A DNA stretch of 64,000 nucleotides from DATIJJ01 sp964612855 (GCA_964612855.1 CAZTDR010000001.1:1-64000); one strand, 5' to 3'. Shown: positions 32,485 to 41,342, counted from the first letter of the stretch. A program made the numbers and translations. The notes: a model not told the origin generated them from the letters alone.

Positions 32485-33621
32485 ATGGAAAATGAAGATG
32501 GCCAAGAGCGAAAACATTTAGCGACAGGCAAACGTCTGGTGGAATTGCGCAAGAAAGGTATAGTCTTGCGCTCTAAAGATTTAACGGGTGGGATGCTTTT
32601 TTTGGTGATTATTGGTTTAATTATTTTTATGGCTGATTCATTTAAAAAACAATTCTCCGGGAATTTTTTAACTGCTTATTCGGCCATACGCGAGGTGCCA
32701 AATAATCAAGAATTGTTGGTTTTGGTTATTAAAAAAATCTTCTTAAGTAATATTGAAATTTTATTGCCGGCATTTATTTTGGCATTGATTACCGTGCTAA
32801 TTTCCCCCTTTTTGTTTGGTGGCTGGAACTTCACCTTGGATGCCATTCAGTTCAAACTAGAAAAATTAGATCCTATGAATAATCTTAAAAAAATGTTTTC
32901 AATTAAACAAACCAGCATAGAAGTTGTCCGTTCAATGTTTAAGGCCACTCTTATTTTAGGCGTGTTGATATTGTTTATTTATTACAAAAAAGTTGAAATT
33001 TGCGGCTTGATGAGTGAGTCGATTCATTATAGCTTGAGTGCAAGTTATGACATATTAAAGGATTTTATTTTCTATATCTCGGTGGCGCTGATTATTACGG
33101 TGGCATTTGATGTGGCTTATCATTATTACCAATTTCAAACCCAAAATAAAATGACCGGCCAAGAATTAAAAGATGAACAGAAAGATACAGAAGGAAGTGT
33201 TGAGGTTAAAAGAAAAATTCGCTCGGCACAAATTGCGATGTTTAAACAACGTCTCGCCTCATCCGTGCCGACAGCCAATGTGATTGTCACCAACCCTGCT
33301 CACTATGCCATAGCATTACGCTATGATGAAAAAAAAGATCATGCGCCTCGGGTGGTCGCCAAAGGAAAAGATTACTTAGCCCAACAAATTAAGCAACTTG
33401 CTATTGCAAATGCCATTCCAATTTATGAAGCACCGCCTCTCGCTCGCGCAATTTACCATACGACTAAAATAGGGATGGAAATTCATCCTGAACTGTATAT
33501 GGCAGTGGCTATTGTTTTGTCGTATGTGCATCAGTTGAAAAATTTTCAATTAGGTATTGGTAAATCACCCAGCTTTGTCAATCATTTCACGCTCCCAGAG
33601 GAGTTTGTGTACGATGAATAA
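32485..33621 (+). CDS. flhB: Flagellar export switch protein FlhB with an NPAH cleavage motif
   Basis: FlhB sets export substrate specificity, switching from rod/hook to filament proteins. Four membrane segments lie in residues about 30-210, followed by the cytoplasmic domain. In most FlhB proteins self-cleavage occurs at NPTH; here the motif is NPAH at residues 270-273 (bases 33292-33303). The flanking sequence VIVTNPAHYAIALRY is otherwise normal. The 378-residue length is standard. It overlaps flhA by 8 bases. Confidence 0.96.
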   Translation: MENEDGQERKHLATGKRLVELRKKGIVLRSKDLTGGMLFLVIIGLIIFMADSFKKQFSGNFLTAYSAIREVPNNQELLVLVIKKIFLSNIEILLPAFILALITVLISPFLFGGWNFTLDAIQFKLEKLDPMNNLKKMFSIKQTSIEVVRSMFKATLILGVLILFIYYKKVEICGLMSESIHYSLSASYDILKDFIFYISVALIITVAFDVAYHYYQFQTQNKMTGQELKDEQKDTEGSVEVKRKIRSAQIAMFKQRLASSVPTANVIVTNPAHYAIALRYDEKKDHAPRVVAKGKDYLAQQIKQLAIANAIPIYEAPPLARAIYHTTKIGMEIHPELYMAVAIVLSYVHQLKNFQLGIGKSPSFVNHFTLPEEFVYDE

Positions 33622-35701
33622 CTTACTTAGCATACTTAACCCTGACATGATTAAGCGTTTTAATTTTGGTATTTTATTTTTGATTATTGTCATGTTACTC
33701 ATGACCATCTTGCCTTTACCTCCTTTTTTGCTGGACTTGCTCTTTACGTCGAATATTACTTTATCGTTAATTGTATTAATGGTCTGCGTTTATGTGTTTC
33801 GCCCACTCGAATTTAGTATTTTCCCAACCGTCTTGCTGGTGACTACATTATTGAGATTAACGCTAAATATCGCATCTACTCGTGTGGTATTGCTGCATGG
33901 CAGTCAGGGTACATCGGCTGCAGGTAAGGTTATTCAAGCATTTGGTGAAGTCGTGATTGGCGGAAATTTTGTTGTCGGCATGATCGTATTTGCCATCTTG
34001 ATGATCATTAATTTTGCCGTTATCACCAAGGGTGCTGGACGTGTTTCTGAAGTCAGTGCACGTTTTACATTGGATGCGATGCCGGGCAAACAAATGGCGA
34101 TTGATGCAGATTTAAATGCAGGCGTGATTACGCAAGAAGAAGCCAAAAAGCGTCGTGCTGAAATTGTGCAAGAAGCTGATTTTTATGGATCGATGGATGG
34201 TGCGAGCAAATTCGTACGCGGCGATGCAGTAGCGGGTCTCCTCATTTTATTTATCAATTTGATCGGTGGTATCGTCATTGGTATTTTTCAACATGGCATG
34301 CCTTTGGCAGCTGCTGTTAAAAATTTCTCTATTTTGACTATTGGTGATGGATTGGTTGCGCAAATTCCTTCATTACTCATGTCCATTTCTGCCGCCATTA
34401 TGGTCACCCGAGTGAGTAATGAGCAAGATATTCGTGAACAAACTTTAAATCAATTATTTAAGAATCCTAAGCCATTAATTGTCACGGGTGCGACAATGTT
34501 CATTTTGGCGCTTATACCAAACATGCCGCATTTACCTTTTATGAGTTTGGCATCGCTTGCATTGCTTGCGTCTTATTTGATTCATAAAAAACGATTAGTC
34601 GAAACTCAGAAAAAAGTCACGCCCGAAATGAATCAGCCGGTTGAATTAACTGAATTGGATTGGGATGAAGTCGTATCTACCGATCGAATTTCCTTGGAAA
34701 TTGGTTTCAGTTTGGTGAGTTTAGTCGGATTAAATAAAGATGGTTTATTAATTAATCGTATTAAAGGGGTGCGAAAAAAACTATCGCATGATTTAGGTTT
34801 TTTAATTCCCACCGTGCATGTAAAAGATAATTTAACAATGGCCACCAATAACTATCGTATTTTTATGAAAAGCATTATCGTAGCCGAAGCGACTATTTAT
34901 CCTGAGATGAATCTTGCGATTAATCCCGGTTATATTCAGCATAGTTTGTCAGGCATGCAATGCAAAGATCCGACCTTTGGTCTGGATGCTTGTTGGATTA
35001 CCGCAGATCAACGAGATTATGCGCAAGGCTTGGGTTTTACTGTAGTCGATGCGAGTACCGTCATTGCGACCCATTTAAATGAAGTGATTCGTAATAATGC
35101 CAGCCATTTATTGGGTTATGATGAAGTCCAGCAACTCATTAATAAATTAACACGAGTCACCCCTAAACTAGCTGAAACACTGACTTCTAGCGCTCAAGGC
35201 GTGCCATTGCATGTAATTGTCACCGTTTTACAACGACTATTGCAATCGGGTATTCCTATTATTGATATTCGTACCATTTCCGAAAAAATGATTGAAGCCT
35301 GGGCAAAAACGAAAGATATCGATCAATTGGTAGAATCTGTCCGCGTGGCTTTGAAGCATTTAATCGTCTATAGCATTTGTAGTGATAAAAAAGAATTGCC
35401 TGTTGCAGTTTTGGATAATGACTTGGCACAAATATTGCATAAATCCATACAACAGAATTTAGAAGCAGGCGAACGTATGATGATCCTTGAACCTTCGTTA
35501 ACTGAAAAAGTATACGCGAAATTGCTGGAATACGTGCGGAAATGTGAAATTGAATCGATGCCAGCCGTGATGTTAGTGACAAATGAGTTACGCGCCATGT
35601 TGGAAAAATTATTTAAACCGGGCATTCCTAGCATGCATTTTTTGGCCCACAACGAAATACCGGATGATAAACAATTAAATATCATTGCAAAAATTGGATA
35701 A
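33614..35701 (+). CDS. flhA: Flagellar export gate protein FlhA
   Basis: FlhA forms the cytoplasmic ring of the export gate and docks chaperone-substrate complexes. Eight membrane segments lie in the N-terminal half, with the conserved loop ISKG-type region KGAGRVSEVSARFTLDAMPGKQMAIDADLNAG. The C-terminal cytoplasmic domain (from about residue 330) ends with IAKIG. The ATG at 33614 lies within the flhB end. A consensus sigma-54 promoter sequence lies inside the coding region at 35424-35439. Confidence 0.97.
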   Translation: MNNLLSILNPDMIKRFNFGILFLIIVMLLMTILPLPPFLLDLLFTSNITLSLIVLMVCVYVFRPLEFSIFPTVLLVTTLLRLTLNIASTRVVLLHGSQGTSAAGKVIQAFGEVVIGGNFVVGMIVFAILMIINFAVITKGAGRVSEVSARFTLDAMPGKQMAIDADLNAGVITQEEAKKRRAEIVQEADFYGSMDGASKFVRGDAVAGLLILFINLIGGIVIGIFQHGMPLAAAVKNFSILTIGDGLVAQIPSLLMSISAAIMVTRVSNEQDIREQTLNQLFKNPKPLIVTGATMFILALIPNMPHLPFMSLASLALLASYLIHKKRLVETQKKVTPEMNQPVELTELDWDEVVSTDRISLEIGFSLVSLVGLNKDGLLINRIKGVRKKLSHDLGFLIPTVHVKDNLTMATNNYRIFMKSIIVAEATIYPEMNLAINPGYIQHSLSGMQCKDPTFGLDACWITADQRDYAQGLGFTVVDASTVIATHLNEVIRNNASHLLGYDEVQQLINKLTRVTPKLAETLTSSAQGVPLHVIVTVLQRLLQSGIPIIDIRTISEKMIEAWAKTKDIDQLVESVRVALKHLIVYSICSDKKELPVAVLDNDLAQILHKSIQQNLEAGERMMILEPSLTEKVYAKLLEYVRKCEIESMPAVMLVTNELRAMLEKLFKPGIPSMHFLAHNEIPDDKQLNIIAKIG
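35424..35439 (+). promoter_or_regulatory. Consensus sigma-54 promoter inside flhA
   Basis: TGGCACAAATATTGCA is an exact TGGCAC-N5-TTGCA match with GG and GC 10 bases apart. It lies within flhA codons, 277 bases upstream of the flhF remnant, so it could drive flhF'-flhG-fliA separately from the long operon. The possibility of a chance match in coding sequence remains. Confidence 0.55.
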
Positions 35702-35715
35702 GCGAGGTTTTATTT

Positions 35716-36126
35716 ATGAAGCTGCGTCGATTTATTGCATTAGATACTCAACGAGCCATTTTAATGGTGCATCGTAAACTTGGTCCTAATGCGCTAGTTT
35801 ATTCTACTCGCCGGACAGAAAATGGTGTGGAAGTGTTAGCAGGATTGCCAGTTAATGATGTGGAAACGAATGAAGTCGACGTGGAAAAAACAAATGTCGA
35901 CAAAGACACCATTGATAAATTAAATATTCAATTGCAGCTCATGCAAGAAAGCATTCAAAAATTAACTAATCATATTATGACGCTTTATCAAGTCGTGAGT
36001 GATAATGCCAAAAAAGAGCAAGATAAAGAAAGGCAACAAGCAGCAAAAAAGAAAAAATGGAGTTTTTTCGGTCGCAAAAAACAATGGATAGAAGGTCTCT
36101 ATGGAAAACACACATTACATTTCTAA
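35716..36126 (+). CDS. FlhF N-terminal domain only; SRP-type GTPase domain missing
   Basis: The start MKLRRFIALDTQRAILMVH, then GPNALVYSTRRTENGVEVLAG, matches the FlhF B domain. FlhF is normally about 400 residues, with a B domain followed by N and G (SRP GTPase) domains, and it sets the number and polar position of flagella. Here only 136 residues are encoded: the B domain, a coiled coil (about 60-110) and a very basic C-terminus (KKKKWSFFGRKK). No GTPase motif is found in any frame. GAGG precedes the ATG. The end overlaps flhG by 26 bases, so the truncation is clean, not a frameshift remnant. Confidence 0.85.
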   Translation: MKLRRFIALDTQRAILMVHRKLGPNALVYSTRRTENGVEVLAGLPVNDVETNEVDVEKTNVDKDTIDKLNIQLQLMQESIQKLTNHIMTLYQVVSDNAKKEQDKERQQAAKKKKWSFFGRKKQWIEGLYGKHTLHF

Positions 36127-36934
36127 TTCACCTAAACCACTGCGTATCATTTCTATTACGGGTGGCAAAGGGGGTATCGGAAAAACAACATTATCCGTTA
36201 ATTTGGCAGTGGCATTTGCGAAATTAAAAAAGAAGGTGCTTCTGTTCGATGCGGATTTGGGGCTGGCCAATGTGGATGTGATGCTAGGCTTGCATCCATT
36301 AAAAACACTGCATGATGTTTTTGCAGGTGAATGTGATTTGGCTGATGTTTGTATTCGTGGGCCTCATGATATCAAAATCATTCCTTCTGCGTCTGGCATT
36401 CAAAAAATGGCGGACTTATCGTCGGCTCAATCCATTGAGTTAATTCGTTCATTTTCTTCTTTGACAGATAATATTGATATCATGATTATTGATCTTGCAT
36501 CGGGTATATCCAATCAAGTGATGGATTTTACCCATGCTGCGCAAGATATTATCGTGACTATTTGTAATGATCCCTCTTCGTTGATGGACGGCTATGCTGT
36601 CATAAAAATTCTTCATCAAAAATATGCCCGCAGTCGTTTCGGCATTGTAGTGAATAAAGTCAAAAGCCCGGCGGAGGGTTATCAAGTTTTTAGCAAGTTC
36701 CAAGATGTTGCAGCCAAATTCATTAACATAAGCCTGCATTATTTGGGTCATGTCCCCCAAGATGAATATATCAGCATGGCTGCCCGTGAACGTGTTGCCA
36801 TTGTCGATAAATTTCCTCAAACCGCGGCTGCCATGGCTATTCAGAATCTTTGCCAAGGCATTCATCATTGGCGAAATGAAAACTCTATCGTAGGCGGAAT
36901 CCAGTTCTTTTTTGATAGGTTGGTGAAAAGCTAA
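36101..36934 (+). CDS. flhG: Flagellar number regulator FlhG/FleN (ParA/MinD-like ATPase)
   Basis: FlhG limits flagellar number and, in Pseudomonas and Vibrio, restrains FleQ/FlrA. The deviant Walker A GGKGGIGKTTL lies near residue 22, followed by LFDADLGLANVDVMLGL and the Asp in IMIIDLASG. The 277 residues end in an amphipathic stretch (GIQFFFDRLVKS) that might bind membrane as in MinD. The N-terminus has no DQAxxLR motif, the activator of the FlhF GTPase. Pseudomonas FleN also seems to lack it, so this alone is not proof of loss. AAGG before the ATG lies within the flhF remnant. Confidence 0.94.
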   Translation: MENTHYISNSPKPLRIISITGGKGGIGKTTLSVNLAVAFAKLKKKVLLFDADLGLANVDVMLGLHPLKTLHDVFAGECDLADVCIRGPHDIKIIPSASGIQKMADLSSAQSIELIRSFSSLTDNIDIMIIDLASGISNQVMDFTHAAQDIIVTICNDPSSLMDGYAVIKILHQKYARSRFGIVVNKVKSPAEGYQVFSKFQDVAAKFINISLHYLGHVPQDEYISMAARERVAIVDKFPQTAAAMAIQNLCQGIHHWRNENSIVGGIQFFFDRLVKS

Positions 36935-36951
36935 AAATTCAAGGAGCGTTT

Positions 36952-37671
36952 ATGCATAGCATAAATGTTTATGAAGAAAATGCAGATGGGGCGAAACTGG
37001 AAGAATTTGTGATCCAGCATCGCCCGCTTGTCAAAAAAATTGTGCTTTATATTAAGCGTCGTTTACCTTCCCATATTGAATTTGATGATTTATTGCAATC
37101 GGGTCTTTTGGGGTTGTTAGAAGCAAGAAAGCATTATAAGCCTGGTGCGGGCGCAAGCTTTGAAACGTATGCCAGTATTCGAATTCGCGGTGCCATTATT
37201 GATTCGCTACGCAAAAATTCTTGGGTAACGCGTGAAACCATTCGCAATATGAAAAAGATGGCTGAAGCGATTTCTAAGATAGAGCAACGTGACCAACATC
37301 AAGCCACTACAGAAGAAATTATTGCCGAATTAGGCATTTCGCTCGAAGAGCATTATAAAATTTCTCAAGAAATTAGTATTTGTCACATTTTAAGTTTGGA
37401 TGAGATTGACCAAAACGCTTCTCTGCTCGGGGATTGTTCAACAAATCCACAGGAATTAACGCAAGATGAAGGTGTCAAAGAACATTTAAAAAAAATCATT
37501 CTCAAATTGCCAGAGCGTGAGCAATTGGTTTTATCACTTTATTACGTCGATGAATTTACGTTCAAACAAATTGGCGAAATTTTAAACGTAACCGAAGCAC
37601 GTATTTGTCAGCTTCATAGTCAAGCAGTCACTCGGATTCGAACAAAAATGCAAGCAGAAAATGGAGAGTAA
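36952..37671 (+). CDS. fliA: Flagellar sigma factor sigma-28 (FliA)
   Basis: FliA directs RNA polymerase to late flagellar genes. The 239 residues contain region 2 (DDLLQSGLLGLLEARKHYKPGAGASFETYASIRIRGAI), region 3 and region 4 (LPEREQLVLSLYYVDEFTFKQIGEILNVTEARICQLHSQAVTRI). It is inhibited by FlgM, encoded at 61362. It is co-oriented with flhG. Three candidate sigma-28 promoters are visible in the window (42979, 46610, 61301). Confidence 0.96.
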   Translation: MHSINVYEENADGAKLEEFVIQHRPLVKKIVLYIKRRLPSHIEFDDLLQSGLLGLLEARKHYKPGAGASFETYASIRIRGAIIDSLRKNSWVTRETIRNMKKMAEAISKIEQRDQHQATTEEIIAELGISLEEHYKISQEISICHILSLDEIDQNASLLGDCSTNPQELTQDEGVKEHLKKIILKLPEREQLVLSLYYVDEFTFKQIGEILNVTEARICQLHSQAVTRIRTKMQAENGE

Positions 37672-37675
37672 TTCT

Positions 37676-38854
37676 ATGAAAAATTCTTTACTTGTCTCTT
37701 CAATGGCAGAGTTTTTTCCGATTATTTATCCTATTTTAGACCTGATTCAAGCGAATTCTATTGCTGAATTGTCCGCAATGGATCTAGAAAATAGCAAGTA
37801 CGTGCATTCTTGGTTGGCGAACAGATCGGGGAAATTAATGGTAGTGGATGATGAATATTCACCTGAATTTCAACAATGGGTAACAACGGTAAATGAAACT
37901 ATCACCCATTTAGCAGAAAATGGTTTAACGGGTATTGAAAAATTACCTGCAATCGATGCATGGTTTTTGCATGGGAATCCAAATTGGTTTACGACTTATC
38001 ATGAATTATGCGCAATCTATGCGTCAGCAAAGAAATATCAGAAACCCATGGTCGTATTTATTCATGATGTGGCGTGGCCTTGCGCTAGACGTGATTGGTA
38101 TTCTTTTCCTGAGCGTATTCCAGAACAATTTCGTCAACCTTTTTCGCGAGATTATTCGGTTGTCAGGAATGACATCAAAATCATGGAAGGTCGGGGAGAA
38201 AAAAATCTCGCATATGCATTGACTGAGGGTGGTGAGCAAAATGGCGTGCTAACAGCGATTGAAGATTTTTTTATAGCATATCAAGATGAATTTTATTGGG
38301 GATTTATTCCCAGTGTCTTTGGGTTGGGTATCTTGTTTGATAGAAGTCATCCACAAGCGGCTTTTATCGCAAGCAAGATTGCGCCTTATCACCAGCAACC
38401 TTTGCTAGCCAATCTTGAAAAGAATCGTATTGCAAATTATTTGATAGCCTATGATTTGAAAAAAATGCAACAAAATGCTACTTTTCCTATGGAAGAAAAT
38501 TTAGAAGTAATGAATTCAGCAGAAATGGAAATGTCAGTCAAACGCTTATTGGACATGTTAGGAGATGATGCAGATCATCCGGAAATATGGAATATTTTTA
38601 AATTATCTGCTGAATCTGACGGCAGAGATAGCTTGATTGCATTGGCGAATTATATAGATGAATTATTGGATAGTTCGCATCCTCCTAGCATTGTCTGTGT
38701 CTTGACCATAGCTCACGCGGTTTGCGCGGCTTATCTAGGAAATCCATTGTTTGCGCGTAAAAAATTAGAAGAGTTGAGGGTGGATTATCCAGAGTCATTG
38801 CTGGTACAGGGAGCGTTAGAGCGAGTGAAGGGGTTGGAGGTTTGTGGGGTTTAA
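37676..38854 (+). CDS. Methyltransferase-like protein with a degenerate SAM site, possibly flagellin modification
   Basis: The middle (residues about 95-215) resembles the class I methyltransferases found beside glycosyltransferases: AWFLHGNPNWFTTYHEL, then VVFIHDVAWPCARRDWY, PERIPEQFRQP and NGVLTAIEDFF. The usual Gly-rich SAM loop is not recognisable (ELSAMDLENSKY at its place), so activity is doubtful. The C-terminal 120 residues are helical and could be a repeat domain. GGAGAG precedes the ATG. It follows fliA closely in the flagellar island and is convergent with the HAD-type gene. A link to glycan decoration of flagellin is inferred from position only. Confidence 0.6.
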   Translation: MKNSLLVSSMAEFFPIIYPILDLIQANSIAELSAMDLENSKYVHSWLANRSGKLMVVDDEYSPEFQQWVTTVNETITHLAENGLTGIEKLPAIDAWFLHGNPNWFTTYHELCAIYASAKKYQKPMVVFIHDVAWPCARRDWYSFPERIPEQFRQPFSRDYSVVRNDIKIMEGRGEKNLAYALTEGGEQNGVLTAIEDFFIAYQDEFYWGFIPSVFGLGILFDRSHPQAAFIASKIAPYHQQPLLANLEKNRIANYLIAYDLKKMQQNATFPMEENLEVMNSAEMEMSVKRLLDMLGDDADHPEIWNIFKLSAESDGRDSLIALANYIDELLDSSHPPSIVCVLTIAHAVCAAYLGNPLFARKKLEELRVDYPESLLVQGALERVKGLEVCGV

Positions 38855-38857
38855 ACT

Positions 38858-38883
38858 GGTGGACACGGTATGCTTTGTCCACC
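38858..38883. repeat. GGTGGACA hairpin repeat between convergent genes
   Basis: GGTGGACA and TGTCCACC form an 8-base stem with a 10-base loop. A sister copy lies at 55068-55095 after flgL. There is no T-run on either strand, so a termination role is possible but not clear. Confidence 0.5.
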
Positions 38884-38894
38884 AAAACCAAAAT

Positions 38895-41342
38895 CTACTC
38901 TCTTACCACAATCGGCCTAAAAACCACTCTAACAGCATAATTGTTTTCATTCTTCCCCTGCAATGTTGGATTAACCATCATAAATCCCACCGGACTGGTG
39001 CATTCGAATAATTTCCCACCTCGATTTTCCATTTGCCCAAACAATAAATTAGATGAATAATCTTCACGAAACGCAGATTCACTGGTTGTTAGAAACGTTT
39101 CCATTTTGATGAGCTCAGTGCTTTCAATCTCGACCCATTGATATTTTTGACCAAATAAAATCCCTATTTGAAAATTTCCTGTGCCCAAGGGGACGCACAA
39201 TGCAAAATAACCATCATGCGTAACTTGTGCTTCCATGGTCGTTTGCGTGGATTCATTACCATGCATCGCAATAATGTTTAATTTTTCATGTCGTAAATGG
39301 ATGTCCTTGAGTCTAAAATCCAGGGCGAAACGGTGTTGAGAGAGCAGAGTGAGAGACATATCGAGCCCGGCTGCACGTAATTCAGCCGGTGTATTGGTGC
39401 GAAAGGATTTAGAGTTTTTTTCCATAAAGGAAGAAAAAATGCCGTGCCGTCGTAAACCAATTAACCCTTTCTCGATGTCAAACATATTGAAAATATCGTT
39501 TGTTCCTAAATTTAAATCAAATTCAAACGATTGTAGATAGTTAATTTCGGATTCAGTCGGTATGTAAATCATGCGAATTAATGCTGCTGCTGTATTATCC
39601 CGTAGCATACGTTGGCTGAGTGGGATATCTTTTAAGAACAATTTAGCCTCTCTTACAAAGCGTAAACATTCTGTGTGAACCAGATTTAATTTCCGATATT
39701 GCTCATCACTGAAAGTAGATTCGTTGAAAAGGGGGTTGCCTGCATCATCATAACCAATAACACTTTTTTCAGATGACGTACAAAGTTGTTCTAATAATGC
39801 GATATAAGCAACGAGTGTATGGAGTGTGCGCTCATCAAAATGAGAGCGATCTAGCAAGCCGCGTCGAGAGGATTCCCAGTTGGGAATAGGCAGAGCGATA
39901 AGATAGCGCCCTATAATTTCAATGCCATATTCTTCTTTAAACACCGGTTCTAACAAGCGCTGTGCTGTGCCTGAGTAGCCGAGATCGATAAAAAGCAGGC
40001 TATCACCTTTTTTTAAATCGAGTTCTTTTTCTAAGTAATTTTTTAATTTGAGACGACAGTTGTGTGATTCTTTAAAAATGCATTGCAAAATAGTTTCGTG
40101 ATGGACGAGTTGTGAAAATTTAAGTGCAGGGTCAGCGTCCTGCAAAGCATGTTGAATTAAGGGTGCAGCTATTTCACTTGGAATTAGTAATTGACGTGCA
40201 ATGTCTTCAAAACGGTTCGTGTTAATGACTTCTGCAAGATAACGATCAACATCATTTTTCGTACGAAAAGCAGCGGAGTAGGCTGTGAAACGACTAATGC
40301 GAATGCGTTTGCCTATTGATTCTCCGGCGATGGCATCGGTTGCGAGTGATGGTAAATACGCATCGCGCATTAAAAAAGCGGCTTTTACTTTTTTCCCCGC
40401 TTGTTCAAATTGTTTGATTTCATCCAAGATATATGCAGCGAATGCGTAGATAATAGGGCCTAATGTAGCATAACCAATTAATTCTTCCGTTTTTTGCGGA
40501 CAAATTTTGGTAGTTGCCAACAAACCGCGAAAGGGGTGATCGAGTGGACGTTGATAGCGAACATCAGGATTGATTATGCTCGCTGATAATGCTTGCATGC
40601 GCAATAAATCTTCGATGTGTTCATCATGATGCTGAAAATGTAATGCGTTTATTTTCATTCGACGTGGAGCGATAAAGTCTGCTGTTACATTGTCGCCAAT
40701 ATGCAAGATGGTTGATGCAGGAACATTTAGCTTTTTTATAACGTCTTTAAAAATACCGCCGCGTTTTGATTTGCCATATTCACACGAACAAAAAATTTTA
40801 TCAATGGCTGCCATGACATCGGCAGGGAGTGTTTTCGTCAATAAATGAGTCAACTCATGAAGTTTTAAATAAGTATCACTGACAATAATTATTTTTATTT
40901 TTTTTTCATGTGCCTTACGTATCAATTCCAGCAAGGGTGGAAAAGCATAGCAAGTTTCGATTTCGGCCGCGAGTTCATCATCGGCCAGGGCTTGGAGTTG
41001 TTCTTTGCTTAGATTAGGAAAATGCGCTTGATAAATTTCATTCAGTCGGACTTCATATTTATTGTGTTGAATCATTTTGATTTTTCGAGCGTTATTTTCC
41101 GCTGTCACGCGCATTAAGCTGGTGAAGCCGAGCGCATGAAATGCAGGACGATTTTGTAAATCATAAAAAACATCGGTAGGTGTTGCTGCTTTTCGCCAAA
41201 GAAGGGTGTCAAAACAGTCGAGAGAAAGAACTTTTATTTTATTTTCGTAATGATTTAATGCAGAAATTAAATCGGAGGCACGTACTTTTTCTTCAGGAAA
41301 ATGAATTTGCACGTTTTTTTGCACAGATCGTGTGGTATCCAT
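38895..41342 (-). CDS. HAD-superfamily hydrolase with a large C-terminal region
   Basis: An N-terminal HAD domain has motif I LDCFDTLLW (Asp about residue 42), motif II IIIVSDTYL and the late motif ILHIGDNVTADF. A long region follows with FLMRDAYLPSLA and SLLFIDLGYSGTAQRLLEP, typical of a family of large HAD-type proteins found near surface-polysaccharide genes. The last 150 residues look like a beta-rich domain. The substrate is not known. Translation from the ATG at 41342 (815 residues) is supported by AGGA eight bases before it; the frame is open to 41501. It lies in opposite orientation between fliA and fliK, so a part in flagellin modification is only a guess. Confidence 0.7.
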   Translation of the reverse strand: MDTTRSVQKNVQIHFPEEKVRASDLISALNHYENKIKVLSLDCFDTLLWRKAATPTDVFYDLQNRPAFHALGFTSLMRVTAENNARKIKMIQHNKYEVRLNEIYQAHFPNLSKEQLQALADDELAAEIETCYAFPPLLELIRKAHEKKIKIIIVSDTYLKLHELTHLLTKTLPADVMAAIDKIFCSCEYGKSKRGGIFKDVIKKLNVPASTILHIGDNVTADFIAPRRMKINALHFQHHDEHIEDLLRMQALSASIINPDVRYQRPLDHPFRGLLATTKICPQKTEELIGYATLGPIIYAFAAYILDEIKQFEQAGKKVKAAFLMRDAYLPSLATDAIAGESIGKRIRISRFTAYSAAFRTKNDVDRYLAEVINTNRFEDIARQLLIPSEIAAPLIQHALQDADPALKFSQLVHHETILQCIFKESHNCRLKLKNYLEKELDLKKGDSLLFIDLGYSGTAQRLLEPVFKEEYGIEIIGRYLIALPIPNWESSRRGLLDRSHFDERTLHTLVAYIALLEQLCTSSEKSVIGYDDAGNPLFNESTFSDEQYRKLNLVHTECLRFVREAKLFLKDIPLSQRMLRDNTAAALIRMIYIPTESEINYLQSFEFDLNLGTNDIFNMFDIEKGLIGLRRHGIFSSFMEKNSKSFRTNTPAELRAAGLDMSLTLLSQHRFALDFRLKDIHLRHEKLNIIAMHGNESTQTTMEAQVTHDGYFALCVPLGTGNFQIGILFGQKYQWVEIESTELIKMETFLTTSESAFREDYSSNLLFGQMENRGGKLFECTSPVGFMMVNPTLQGKNENNYAVRVVFRPIVVRE

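Noticed and set aside
38858..38883. Rho-independent terminator between convergent genes
   Set aside because: The stem is good, but there is no T-run on either strand, and a sister copy marks it as a dispersed repeat. Kept only as a repeat.
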